From the NCBI GenBank assembly GCA_007922195.1, contig ML682038.1, forward strand, positions 2,381,445 through 2,445,444: a stretch of DNA of 64,000 nucleotides, read 5' to 3'. The notes below the pieces were generated by a model. That model was not told the DNA's origin. It ran no database searches and worked only from the letters and a program-made list of their open reading frames with translations. Of the stretch, positions 1 through 11,431 are shown in pieces. Each line of letters starts with the position of its first letter. Position 1 is the stretch's first letter. A program made the position numbers and the translations under genes. This stretch comes from Podocnemis expansa. Lineage: Eukaryota; Chordata; Testudines; Podocnemididae.

Positions 1-22
1 CAGTTTATGTGTGAACATAGCC
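1..22. mobile_element. Right terminus of a Harbinger-like MITE cut by the window edge
   Basis: Bases 8-22 read TGTGTGAACATAGCC, the same right terminal inverted repeat seen at 34592-34606 and 20069-20081. The rest of the element would lie upstream of the window, so neither its left end nor a target duplication can be checked; the base triplet after it is TGA. Confidence 0.7.
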
Positions 23-1410
23 TGAGTGATTCACCATCTAACTTTAATACAGATAATCTAGTTCAGACATATAAAGGCATGCATGCTGAAGATCCAGGCT
101 TGAGGTCCTGTTCTGTAATCCTTGATTGCTAACAATAGCACTTACACAACAGGTCCCATTGACTTCAGTTATATAACTTGCCTGAGTAGAATAAGTATGA
201 CTGAAAGTGAGAGAGTCTGCCTGAATCAAGTCCTTACAATGCTGCTTTTCAAATACAAAATACAATAAATGTACTAGACTTGGTCAAATTAATGTTGACA
301 GGACTCCTGGTAAAAGTATGGAAGAAGACTGGTTTTAATTAGGCTCAAGTAGCTAATTGATATGTAAGGAGAGGGTGAAAGAGAGTATATCAAGGAAAAC
401 AGGTGCCTTGTAGGCAGGTATGAAGATGAGAGTGGACAGAAGAAACAAGGAGGCTACCACAGAGGAATACTTCAGAGGAATGCAGGTAGAAGAAGCTGGT
501 TTTATTAATAATAGCATCAGCCTGTTGTATATGGATTGGAATACCACAGGATAGGTTGTGGGAGTGCAGACTAGTGAAGACATCAGTCATCAAGACATGG
601 TATGACTGTGGTGAAAGTGAAGGTTTTAATAGCAGGAATGGAGAGAAAAATACAGGTGTTTTAAATGTAGTAGCAATAAGAATAACCTAGAGCCTAGATA
701 TGGCATGTTGTAGAGTCAGTAATCAGGTCCAATTTTGCTTAGTTCAGACTAGCGCTAATGAACGCCTTGTGTCAGACACTTGACTCCAGAGGCTGTGTTT
801 TGGCTGACAAGACAGCAACCCAGGGAGCTATAAGACCTGTGTCAATCATCCTGAATAAAAAAACCTCCTGTGTGTTTACTGTGGCATTGTGTCCCTTCTC
901 TGTTAAGAGTATAAGCAGGATCTGAACTCTCTCATGCTGCACTGACATTTGCATGACCACAGCCATCTTGCTTATGTGTTCCGAATGATGGGGCAGCATT
1001 GCCCAAATGCCCTTAGGATGGTATTGAGTTACAAATCACTCTAGTGTTAAATACAGAGGTGATGAAATGTTGTTCCCCTTATTGTTTGAGCAAAGAACAG
1101 CAGGACTATGCTTAGCCTGTCCTGACTGAAATGTCACTATTAGCTGAACAAAACTGTATGAGCAACAGGCTCAGATGCCAAAGTCCTCTGACTGTTGTTG
1201 GGGGGAGGGACAGGTATTGCTGCCTGGAAGTGTGGGCTCTGCCTACAAACCCCAGGCATGGTTTAATATCCTCCATGTATTGTCCAAAGATGAAGCTAAT
1301 TAAAATTCCATTGTTAAGTGGTTGTTAGAGCTGAAATCATCTACTGTGGGACAGCACTCGTGCCCAGCTCTAGTCCTGAGGGTCACCAGCTATGAGCTGA
1401 CACTCACTAA
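23..1410. other. Single-copy sequence, nothing recognised
   Basis: No exon-like open frame, transposon terminus or tandem repeat was found. Base composition is ordinary and stop codons are frequent in all frames. Confidence 0.5.
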
Positions 1411-1690
1411 GTCTCTATCTACACCAACAAATTAGTTTGAATTAAGGAGTCTTAATTCAAACTAATTTGAACTCTGTCTACACTAGGCTGTGCCTAGTGC
1501 AAACTAAAAAATTTCTTAGTTTGTACTAAGCAAAACTTAGTTTGAACTAGTTAGTTCACCTGGTTAATTCAAACTAACTGCTTAGTTAAAAGGTGGTTTG
1601 AATTAAAAAAACGCTTAGTTTGAACTAATTTTTGAACTACTTAGTTTGGACTAACAAGTCCAAACTAAGATTTTAGGTGTAGACATAGCC
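1411..1690. mobile_element. Harbinger-like MITE, AATTCGAACTAA subfamily, 280 bp
   Basis: The left end GTCTCTATCTACAC is a decayed form of GGCTATGTCTACAC, and the right end is GTGTAGACATAGCC. The flanking triplets are TAA (1408-1410) and TAA (1691-1693), a 3-bp target duplication as made by PIF/Harbinger transposases. The interior consists of repeated AGTTTGAACTAA/TTAGTTCAAACT dyads with no coding capacity. A second CTGTCTACACTAGGC-like motif near 1475 suggests internal rearrangement. This is one of the most decayed copies. Confidence 0.85.
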
Positions 1691-2230
1691 TAAGATCTGA
1701 AATCACCAACACTTGTGTGGAATCTCAAGAGACCAACCCACAAAGGTCATAGTGGAGAAGTAGGGTGTGGCAGAAGGTTATGGTGTGCAGCAGAGCAGCT
1801 GTCAGCTAGAGATGAGTGATGAGCAACCAAAAGGGTGGCCAGAATGTAGCAACTAGACAACAGAGCAAGAAAAGTGCATTGTTTTTTCCCTGTCTCTCCA
1901 ACCAGAGTGGGAGGTGACCTCTGCAGCTGCATAGGGCAATATTATAGCTGGAGCTTTAGAAGCTGAAGCCTTGGGCCCCCTTGCCAAAAAGGGGGCCCCA
2001 AACTCCAGTCCCTAAAAACCCCTATCCAGTTTCCCTGCCTCACTCAGCACTGGCAGGTCTGGCGCGCTAAGAGTGCTCCTGACCTGACAGCACTGGAGGT
2101 GGGAGGGGGAGCCAGAGGCTCCCATCCCGCCCCTGGGTCGACTGGTCCGCCCCCAGAGGTGGTGCAGGCTAGCACAGCCTTTGTGCTGGTTGGAGGGTAG
2201 GGCCAGCTGGCTCTCCACGCAGCCTCTACC

Positions 2231-2698
2231 CAAGGGTTAAAGTATAATTTGGTGGGCCCTCGAACCCTCTGGCATGGGTGGGCCCCCCAATACCCTTCCC
2301 TAGAACCCCCCCCCCGCCCCCAACCCCCCCCCCCGGCCCCCCCCCCCCCACACCCCAACCCACCCCCCAAACCCCCCCCCCCCCCCCCCACCCAAGCCCT
2401 TACCTCCACTGTTTGCAGGCTGCCTGACCAGCCACAAGCTGCTCTGCCCTGCAGGGGGGAGATTCACAATTCCCAGCCTGCCACAGCGCTCTGCTGGCTG
2501 GGCTTAAGGTGGAAGAGGGTTTAAGGTAGAGCCATCAGAACGCTATATTCCGGCTGCTGGTGCTATTTTTTAGGGGGCCCTGGAATGCAGAGTTCTGGTA
2601 CCTTCCTCTATTTTTAGGGTTCCTGAAATGCCGCCCACCTAAGAATAGTAGGGCCAGGAACTGCATTCTGGTGTGTTTCCCCCTTACTTTAACCCCTG
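2231..2698. mobile_element. Nonautonomous hAT element, 468 bp
   Basis: The termini CAAGGGTTAAAGTA...TACTTTAACCCCTG form a near-perfect 14-bp inverted repeat. They are flanked by CCTCTACC (2223-2230) and TCTCTACC (2699-2706), an 8-bp target duplication with one mismatch, which is the hAT signature. The same termini bound the larger element at 52847-54689. The interior is C-rich on this strand and has no transposase. Confidence 0.85.
2286..2396 (+). repeat. C-rich low-complexity tract
   Basis: Long runs of C, broken only by short AC, G or A interruptions, lie inside the hAT element. The complementary strand is G-run rich and could form G-quadruplexes. Length here is likely to vary between individuals and between assemblies. 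Confidence 0.9.
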
Positions 2699-2930
2699 TC
2701 TCTACCACTCCAGCATGGCCTTCCAGGACCTATGGCACTCTGGGGCTGCAACCAAGTCAGGCTGTGCACCAGCCAGCCCCCAGCCCTGGGGGCAAACTGG
2801 CCACAGGGGGGCTGGGGCAGGAGTACCATTTAGCTCCTGGGCCCCTCACCAGTGACAGGCCTCCATGCTGGAGAGGCGGGGGCCCAAGCAGGGTGGTTGG
2901 CAGTCTGGGGCCATGGTGAGGGGTAGCCTA

Positions 2931-4283
2931 GTACCTCTAGACCAGTTAATCCAGCCCTGCAACTGCACCTTTAGAATCACAGTCTGCCACAACTAAGGAC
3001 AACAGCTATGAGGTGGGGAGATGCAAAGGGAGGAGCACATTGAAGGAACTTCTTGTTGCTGCTCTTAAAAGTATGAAGCAAAAGGTAACTGTCTCATGTG
3101 CTCTGGGGTAGGTGGTTTTGTTCATGATCTTACGTACATGAAACCTATGGCATTTTCCCAGATTAGTCCTGGGTTACTTTTCCATTTCTATTAAAAAATC
3201 CCTTTCCTACACTGAGTCTCTGTGCTTGCAACAGGGGAAGCACTGCCTCTAAAGGCATTCAAGGGGTGGTATATATTTTTCCCTTGTTATTGGGTGGGGC
3301 TCATGTCAGTTTTGTGTTGTATTTTTGATATTCAACTCTTGTTGCTGTCAACTCCAATTGGCAGAAGGGTTACATAAGTGGCACCACATAGATGAGAAGG
3401 CGAAAAACAAGTGAAACATATCAAAATTAGAACCCTCTTTGGAAGCGTGGATATTGAAGTTGTCCATGATGATGGAGACAAAAGAAACAGAATGATGCAG
3501 ATTACTTACAATTTGCAATACAGAGAAATAGCTTGTTTGTGCCACAAATTTAGTTAATTAAAAATGCAGACACCAAAGCTGTGCTTACAAAGTTTTCTCA
3601 TGTTGAACCCATATTTGTGTGCACAGAATGGAGAAATGTGTGCCCTAAGATATACTTGTTCTGCAATTAAATATTTTATCCATACAAATGAATGGGTTTT
3701 GTATGCAATGTGTTCATGCACAAATTTTCCAAGTGTTACTTAAACACCCATCAAAAAATTATTTGCAGACTCTAGACTTAGTAAAAGGTTTGGAAAGGCA
3801 GATGATACAGCTCTATATCTCTCAAGTAACAATAAAACTGAGTTAAGAGAGCTTACTCTAATGATAAATATACTTAGTAACAATATGTAACTGATATACT
3901 TAGTAACAAAGTAATGTTCATTCTATATTCTTCTTTCTCTTTATTTTCTGCTCTAAGCAAGACTACTACAGTGTATTTCATGGAAGGTCTTTCCATTCAT
4001 GACAAATGTGCAATGCTTTGTGTATAGTACTCCACAGATGATTTAATACAAACCACATACCAGTTGTCTTTCTTCAAGTTGATTAGGAAGGGGGTACATT
4101 AAATGGTTAAAAATATTTTCTTGTGATTTTATGAATTTTATTGTTTGCTAAAGGTGCTGAACTGTCAGCACAGGAGATTGAAGTCTTCAATTTATCTATA
4201 AAGTAGGCCCAGGACATCACTGGGAATGGGAGTACACCTTGTTCTAACCAATGTGCCTTTGCCTTCTCCTTAAGGGGCTGAAG
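2931..4283. other. Mostly unrecognised sequence
   Basis: Apart from the possible LINE remnant listed at 3780-3905, nothing here resembles a gene or a bounded transposon. Confidence 0.45.
3780..3905 (+). mobile_element. Possible LINE reverse-transcriptase remnant
   Basis: Codons 3795-3824 read KADDTALYLS, which resembles the catalytic A-D-D box of LINE reverse transcriptases. The next ~20 codons (SNNKTELRELTLMINIL) have the hydrophobic spacing expected after that box, then the frame breaks. The match is short, so chance similarity is possible, and the LINE clade cannot be assigned. Confidence 0.3.
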
Positions 4284-5398
4284 CAGGGGGTCTCTAAACT
4301 TTCCCACCTGAGGGCTGAATCTGCTTTTACTTAATTATTAGCAGGCCAGACCCCCAACCTGCCTGCCCACTGTCTTCCCAGCCCCCTTCCCCAACCCACC
4401 TGCCAGCTCCCCAAGCCCCAGGGCCACTCCCCACTGGCTACCCGACTGCCAGGGCCCCTTCCTCAACTCACCCACCTGTCAGTTCACTGACCCCCCCCAG
4501 AGCCTTTCCCTGCAGGCTCCCCAAGACCCCTGGAACCTTTTCCTGCTGGCTCCCTGACACCTGGGCCCCTTTCCCCTTACCTGCCTGGAGCTGTAGGGGC
4601 ATCCCCATGTTGCTTCCTGGCCAGGCTGCTCATGCCCTGAACCATGCATCTGAGCATGTTCAGGGTGGGAGATTTGAAAACTAGAGCCCTGCAAATCCAT
4701 GGCTGCAGGTGCAGGTTACTGCAGACCCATTGCTGAGGATTGAACTGTGGATGCGGATTCTATTTTTATCTGCTCAGGATGCAATCCATCACTGCAGCTG
4801 CTGCTCTGATCTGTGTTATCAGCACACAGGGGAGCAAGGATGTGCTCCAGCCAATTGTAGCTCAGCTCTGATTGTAGTCTGCCAGCCAATCAGCGTTTCG
4901 GTCACAGCAGGCTGGGGCTTGGAGAGTCACCACTCACTGTCAGTCAGTCAGCATGCTGGCCTTTGATTGGCTCATTCCTCATGACTTCCCTGCCCACTTC
5001 TTCCTTTTCTTGTTTGCAGTTCAGATGCCATGTCAGTCAGAGATTTCTTTGGTGGCCAAGGAAATCTGATTGACAGCACAGCATGAGAACTGCAAACAAG
5101 ACAAGGAAAAAATGGGTGGGACCCATGTGGGGAATGAGCCAATCAAAGGCTAAAATGCTGACTGTGAGCCCAAGCTCAGTTGTAGATGCAGTTACAGAGA
5201 TAGATAAAACATGGCATGCAGACTGTGGAACAGCTAGAAACTGTCACTGAGCAGATGTGGATCAGATGCAGATCCACATTTTTGTATCCATGCAAGTCTC
5301 TATTGAAAATTCTCCAACCTGGTCACAACTCCCTGCGGGCTGGTGATAGTGCTTTCCAAGCCAAATATGGCCCACAGGCCATAGTTTGGAGAACTCTG
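4284..5398. mobile_element. Nonautonomous hAT-type element with a central hairpin, about 1.1 kb
   Basis: The left end CAGGGGGTCTCTAAACTTT and the right end, read in reverse complement as CAGAGTTCTCCAAACTATGG, form an imperfect inverted repeat typical of hAT elements. The flanking octamers GGCTGAAG and GGTTAATG agree at only five of eight positions, so the target duplication is weak. The interior includes C-rich sequence, a ~70-bp block (about 4611-4680) shared with the hAT at 52847-54689, and a long palindrome centred near 5054. No transposase frame was found. Confidence 0.65.
4917..5180. repeat. Long imperfect palindrome inside the hAT element
   Basis: The left arm contains CAGTCAGCATGCTGGCCTTT and GATTGGCTCATTCC and ends in TTGTTTGCAGTTC. 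The right arm contains the reverse complements GAACTGCAAACAAG, GGAATGAGCCAATC and AAAATGCTGACTG. The dyad centre is at about 5054, in TTTGGTGGCCAAGG. Each arm is about 125 bp with scattered mismatches. Both arms carry an ATTGG/CCAAT motif. Confidence 0.85.
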
Positions 5399-8127
5399 GG
5401 TTAATGGAAAGACCATAGCTCTATCTTCAAAAGAATCTGTAGCTATTTCTCGGTCTCAACATGAACCCAGGTGGAGACTGCCAGTTGTTTCCAGTTATGA
5501 TAGCAAAAATAAAGTAGAATGTCTGTCTGAAACAGTTAAACATCTAATTCTTCTGAATGGTTTTTTTTATCTTTTTATTTTTCTGGTTCTTCCAGGTCAT
5601 CTTATGACATAGTCCTACTGAATTCAGATGAAGCAATACTTGATCCAACACTGGAAAGTTATATTCAGTTTATGAACACATAGTCTATAATTTTGCTGGT
5701 AACTGATAGGTTAGTTAACCCAAAAAATTGAGGCAATTTTTGTTGCCATTACGTAGTAGGTATTTGAACTCTCTATATCCCATCTGTAATACAATGAAAT
5801 GAATCGAATGATACCTTATTTTTCCCCGCCTATTCTTGTTACAATTGTTCTCTCAAAAACTGATTTGTTTTGTACTGTTTTCCATTCACATCACGATCCA
5901 ATCAAACTACAGAATATAGGAAAGATCAAAGTAGTACAGCATACTCGTCTACAGTAATTCACAGAATATATGAGGCATTAAAATTTCCATTCCTCATTCT
6001 CATAAGAAAAACTATAAAGGTAACTCAAAATGATGCAGAATATGAATCTATTCTTGAGACAATGATTGTAGCAAGAAAGGGAAATAGTGTACACCAACAG
6101 ACCTTTTCTTGTTACAACCTTTATCACTTTGAAAGCAGTTCTTGCTTGTACTATTCTGTTTTACTTTCTTTTCATAGCGCTGTATGTTTTTTTAAATGGC
6201 AGCTGCAATTTGAAACAAACAGCAACAACAAAAACCCACAGCACCATCTAACTCACCTTTTGTCTAATACAATTTTACTGATTTCTCATAAACAAAAGAA
6301 AAAAACAGTTTGCTTTTGTTTAGCAAATTGACAGTATTGCAATAATGTTCTGTTGGCTCTGCTGCACTGGGTTACTTATATATCCTGTCTTCCCTGTGAG
6401 TACTCAAAATGTGTAAAATTAACCACCACTATGCCTTTGTAGGCTCATGGCCTTGATTTTTATGAATATGTTCGAGGCCTAGTAGTTACATCACATAAAA
6501 AATCTTAGTTTATCATATGTGTATTAAATGTTAATTATTTTAGTATATTTTGACATTTAAATAAAATACAATAGCCATCTAATTTATTACAATAAAAGAA
6601 GATAAAACTGTTACAATAGGTATTTTATGTTTTATAAACACTCATTCAAAATATTTACTAATTCTATTTTATATAAATTTATATTTGATCTGTTACTAAT
6701 AATTAACAACTAATAAATTATGTGTGTATACATATAGATATAGATACAGGTATAGATAATTACATACCTGTTAGCCATCAAAAACAGTATTAAATAATAT
6801 ATTGGCATTTCATTCACAAAATGCTGTTTTACTAAACCTAAATTAAATCCTTATGTGAGAGACTTAATTTAAAGTGTGACTGTTTTCACTAATGAACTAC
6901 CAATTTGTTTTCCCACATTGCATGTTCTAATTTGTGCTTATGATGATTTCTAAAAACATATGGGTACCAAATGTGGTTATGTATTTTGCAGATTACCTTC
7001 TGAGACGCACATCTTGAAACCTTCTGCAATTTTCTCTCTAATGCCATTGTTTTTAATCACATATCCTCCAATACTTTTATCAGATGAATTTACTATGATG
7101 AGTGTTGCGGATAGTGCTAGCTAATCTGTCCAGAGACCCTATGATCTTTTGAAAAGATCAATCCTGTGCTCATAATTTACAAATTGTTCCCAGTTATCAG
7201 ACACCATCAGCCTTGTTATTTTCATACTGCAGTAAACACAAAAGGAGAAAGAGACATAAAAGGTAAAAGGCCTTTTGCAACATAAAAGAGAATGCAAGGT
7301 TGATGTATCCTTTGCTCATGGTATTTTTTGGTGAAAGATACAATAATGCAAGTATCTTTCTGATTGATTAAAGTATTGAAGTGCATTCTTTGCTTCATAA
7401 ATAATGCTCTATTACTTTTCTTCAAAGACAAGTAAACCTTGACAGACTGACCTTTTTCAGGGCAGGGAGTTGTTTCAGTGCCATAAATTATACTGTAAAA
7501 CGAGTGGAAATGCTACTGAGAAGTGTGTGACAAAATAAGATTAAAGATTACTACACACAAAAGATTGTTGTTTTATTAATGGAGTCCTGTCAGAGGGAAG
7601 AAAAATTTTCAGCTTTTTACTGGATGCTCAGATCACGTCAAATAGAAAATTATGAATGCATTTTTTAAAAGGCAACCAAATATGTCAAAATAACAATATA
7701 CTGATTATTCCCCCCATGCCCTTTATGTGTTCACTTAAAACAATTTCATTGCTCTTCAGATAAAGTTTAACCACTGGGGTTTGCCTTGCACCCCTGAAGA
7801 CCATGAACCCTGCTGGCCTGTGAAGTTGTATGCAGGTGTATCAACATTACAATGCAGACACTTTGCTAGAGCAAAGGCATTTCCTTTGTCAGTATGTATA
7901 TTACCAAAAGGAAAAGCATATGATATTTCTGTGTCCATTAATTTATCGATGGGACACTCCACCTAAGAAAGATCTCAGGCATGGTACTTTAAAAAACTAA
8001 TTTAAATAAGTAGTATTAGGACTTTCTTTGTTGTTATCTAGATAACTTGCCAACTGAATTTGCCATTAAAGAATGTAGAAACTTGCTGAAATTAAAGGCA
8101 CAACAAGCAAGCCTGTTTAAAATGTAA
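5399..8127. other. AT-rich single-copy sequence, nothing recognised
   Basis: The region 6480-6760 is very AT-rich, with TATAGATA-type degenerate runs. The longest open frame (5870-6331) encodes a lysine/asparagine/serine-rich polypeptide with no recognisable domain and ends in low-complexity AAAG sequence, so it is not called a gene. Confidence 0.5.
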
Positions 8128-8596
8128 CGTTATGTCCACATTTAGGCAGTTAAATCAATTTAAGTTAAATCGATTTAAAGTGTCCCCACTAGAAACTCAA
8201 ATCAAACTTGGCTGTCCATGGACAGGACTTTCTAGTTCGATTTAGGAGAGGGGCCCCATGGGCAGTGTGGCAACATGGCCCCCAAGAAGGGCCATGCCCC
8301 ACCCAATATATAGAAAAAGGAAAACACCTTGGGAAGAAGAAGGGCAAAAAGTATTAAATTGAACTAACATTTAAATCAAAATAACATGTCCACACAGTGT
8401 TATTTCAAAATAACAATTTTTATTTAACCATCATTTCAATATAATGCTAGGTTTTATTTTATCAAAATGACTTTCCTTACTTTGAAATAAGAGAGCTCCT
8501 TATTTTGAAATAAGTAAACATAGTGTGGACATACAATCTTTTCAATCAGAATGATCAGCATTATTTTGGATTTAAAGAGTGAGTGTGGGCATACCC
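8128..8596. mobile_element. Harbinger-like MITE, TTATTTCGAAATAA subfamily, 469 bp
   Basis: The ends CGTTATGTCCACA and GTGTGGGCATACCC are decayed family termini. The core (about 8245-8345) holds GAGAGGGGCCCCATGGG, GGCAACATGGCCCC and GGGAAGAAGAAGGGC. The same core is found at 13308, at 36068 and, inverted, at 8600 and 19574. The left flank TAA and right flank ATA do not match, probably through mutation. The copy is noncoding. Confidence 0.8.
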
Positions 8597-8599
8597 ATA

Positions 8600-9013
8600 G
8601 GCTCTGTCCATACGTTGCTTTTAAATCGAAACAACAACAGTTGTTTCGATTTAAAATAATCATGTCTGGATGACATTTCGTTATTCTGAAGTGATGAGCC
8701 CCATCATTTTGAAACAACAAACCTTATTTCAAAACAGTAAAACCTACTAGGCAATTAAAATAGCCATTAAATCGAAACAGTTGTTTCAAAACAATGCCAT
8801 TCGGACATGTTGTTTTGAAACAATGGCTGTTTCGATTCCAGCATGGATTGCCCTTCTTTCTCCCAGGGTGCCCCTCTCCTGAATCGAAATAGCAAGTTCT
8901 GTGTTCTGACTTGCTATTTCAATTTGGTGCTTTTCTTAATTTGATTTAAGTTAAATTGATTTAATGATTTTCTTTCAAATTAGCTTATTTTGATTTAACT
9001 TAGGATCAATGCC
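8600..9013. mobile_element. Harbinger-like MITE, same subfamily inverted, 414 bp
   Basis: The left end is GGCTCTGTCCATACG and the right end AATGCC, flanked by ATA (8597-8599) and ATA (9014-9016). The core is the reverse complement of the neighbouring copy (GCCCTTCTTTCTCCCAGGG, CCCCTCTCCTGAATCG). It starts three bases after the end of the 8128 copy, giving a tail-to-tail pair. Confidence 0.85.
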
Positions 9014-9704
9014 ATACAGTGAGGTGAGAAATAATGATGGAAAATGGAGGGAAGAAATGGAATACAGCATTGAAATCAAAGTGAAGAGAGTGCAGATATC
9101 AGAGTTAGTGCATTTCATTCAAGTATTAAAAACAAATAGTTTCATGGAACAAATCCATCTTATGCAAAGCTAATATAAATCCCTTTCTAGTACAAATCAT
9201 TATTTTGATGATTGGATAGGATGTCCATGTATTGGCATTCATTAGAGTAACAAAAGCCTTGGATCAGAATTACTATTATTAGAGAAGCACTGTAACAGCA
9301 AGAGGATGTGTGCCTAACCTGCAAATACATTTCAAAAGACATGACAGTTCTTGAATACAAGAGCTGAAGGCTAAAATAATGCTCAGATCAAATGTGGGCT
9401 CTTGCAATTAGCAATCTAATGTTATTGCTATTTTACACTTGGGGTCAACTCTAGGCAGTTCACTTCACTACAAACTGGAGTATATGTTTCTGCACTCCCA
9501 GCCCACAAACCTATCCCATTTTTAATAGCTGTATTTAGTTTAAGATTTTGGGATTAAGATTCCCCACAAAAATGATTTATGTAAACTTGCAACTCCTGTG
9601 TGGTGGTTATTCCTGCTCTTTATAGATTCCTGCACTGCTTTTTTAGTTTTTGTTATCTGTGTAACTTAGTGTATCTTTTGCTCCCCTAGGTTCTGATTCC
9701 CTTG
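9014..9704. other. Single-copy spacer, nothing recognised
   Basis: Ordinary sequence between two MITEs, with no repeat termini and no plausible exon. Confidence 0.5.
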
Positions 9705-10157
9705 GGCAATGTCTACACTTAGAGTTTCAGTTCAAATTACTGAATTTGAATTAGTCAATTCGAACTAATAATTATTAATTTGAATTCAGTCAATTTGAAT
9801 GGACATGGCCACACTAGAAAATCCAGTTCGAATTGGCATGTCCATGAACAGGACTTGCTAGTTCAAATTAGGTAGGGGGCGCTATTGTATAGGGAAAAAT
9901 CAAGCTGTGACTAATTCAAACTAGGTGAGTTCGAATTGACATGGCCACAGTGGGTCAAGGTCAATTCGAATTACTTGGTTCGAATTGACCCTGACTTCGA
10001 AGTCAAACGAGGTTTGACCAATTCAAAGTCAGCTTTCATCAATTCGAACTGAGGGATTCCTCAGTTCGAATTGAGAAAAGCCAGTGTGTCCATGCACTTA
10101 ATAGAATTCAAATTGATGACAATCAATTCAAATTTAGCTCTAAGTGTAGACATACCC
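9705..10157. mobile_element. Harbinger-like MITE, AATTCGAACTAA subfamily, 453 bp
   Basis: The ends are GGCAATGTCTACAC and GTGTAGACATACCC, and the flanks TTG and TTA are a 3-bp duplication with one change. The interior is a chain of TTCGAATT dyads plus the motif GTAGGGGGCGCTATTG, whose reverse complement appears in the copy at 32092. There is no coding capacity. Several CG-containing TTCGAA motifs survive alongside TTCAAA/TTTGAA, consistent with methylation-driven decay. Confidence 0.9.
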
Positions 10158-11163
10158 TTACAGATTTATTTACCTATATAACATTTCTGTCCTTCTGTCT
10201 CTCCAACAATCTCGTGTCTTCCCACTCCCTCTTTCTTTAATGCCCCCCAACAAACAGCCAGCCACACACTACTTCTGTTCTCTCAAATTACCTACCACCC
10301 ACACCAACTCTCACCCCCTACTTCCACACACAAGCACACACTTGCTGACCCATACTCTATACCCTCACATAGACACACTCACTGTCCCTTGCTCTCTGCC
10401 TTGACACATACAATTCACTGTTTCTTGCAGAAAGGTACTATAAAATTTATTTAAAATTATATCTTTACTTCAGAATTCTATAGTGTGTTTGAGGGCTAGA
10501 GCAGAGGACTATAAAAACAATCACATTCTGTGTTATAGAAGTGGAAGGGATTTGTTCAGAACTTCATAAAATTTCCACAGCCCTATTGGTTTGATGCCAG
10601 TTAAATAGTACAGGATCTTTCATGAATAAATCATTCACCCATGCCAATTTACTGCTTCTTCTCACAACTTTCTGGGTCCCTCACAATCTAGAACTGACTC
10701 ATTCACTGGGTGCCCCTACGCCCTAGATTCACAGGCTGGAAATCTTCTTCTTTATTGACATGCAAGAGAAGACTTCTGAGAGTAGCTATGTCCTTTCCTC
10801 CTCCTTCTGGAAGGGAGAGGAATTACTCTCCATCTCCCAGATCATAGGACCGAGTTGTGCCCTGGTTGATTCACTGAATAACTCACACCAAGCAGAATGA
10901 GATGGGTCTCATTCAATATGGTTTCTACCAAGGCCTCTACTGGATGTACAAGTGTAGTGGGGCCAGGATGGGGGGATTAGGGGTAGCACTGGTCAGAGGG
11001 CAAGAGGAGCATGGAGCGAGGAAAACCTGTCAGGCAACTATCAGAAGGACTGGATTTGCTCTTGAGCTACTTGAAAAATATTGATTTAATTATTTATTTT
11101 CTGAATTTCACTGAATATTTGAATATATTCAGGGGGGTTAAAGTTTTATAGTTATTCAATTTA

Positions 11164-11263
11164 TAGAGCTGGGCCAATGTGTATGTATTTGCAAATATGA
11201 ATTATGGGATTTTTTAAAATAATATATTTGAGAATATATATTTTCAACATTTGCCCAGCTCTG
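11164..11263. mobile_element. Short palindromic MITE, hAT-like ends
   Basis: The left end TAGAGCTGGGCCAATG and the reverse complement of the right end, CAGAGCTGGGCAAATG, match at 14 of 16 positions. The interior is AT-rich (TATTTGCAAATATG). The flanking octamers TCAATTTA and GATGCTTT do not match, so the hAT assignment rests on the termini alone. Confidence 0.45.
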
Positions 11264-11394
11264 GATGCTTTATTTTTCTCTGCCTGTTTGGCTTATTTTT
11301 CTACAGCATTCTCATTCTGCCACCCTAGGGACCAGCATGGTCTGTCTAGAGGGTGGGGTCACATTTTTTTAATCCCAGATGTTTGGATTAGGCA

Positions 11395-11431
11395 CAGAGA
11401 GAGAAAGAGAGAGACAGAGAGAGAGAGAGAA
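11395..11431 (+). repeat. GA dinucleotide microsatellite
   Basis: An imperfect (GA)n tract with AAAGA and GACA interruptions. Confidence 0.95.

Larger units (their letters stand above)
1965..2930. repeat. GC-rich repeat island interrupted by a hAT element
   Basis: This is a sharply GC-rich block in AT-rich surroundings. Removing the hAT copy at 2231-2698 and one target duplication rejoins two GC-rich halves (ending near 2230 and resuming near 2707), so the island was probably there before the hAT insertion. It contains C-, G- and CCAGCC-rich low-complexity sequence. Open frames here come from base composition and lack codon structure. No termini could be fixed for the island itself. Confidence 0.45.

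Noticed and set aside
5870..6331. 153-codon open frame in AT-rich DNA
   Set aside because: Composition is biased to Lys/Asn/Ser/Ile, it ends in AAAG low complexity, and no domain, signal or splice context is visible.
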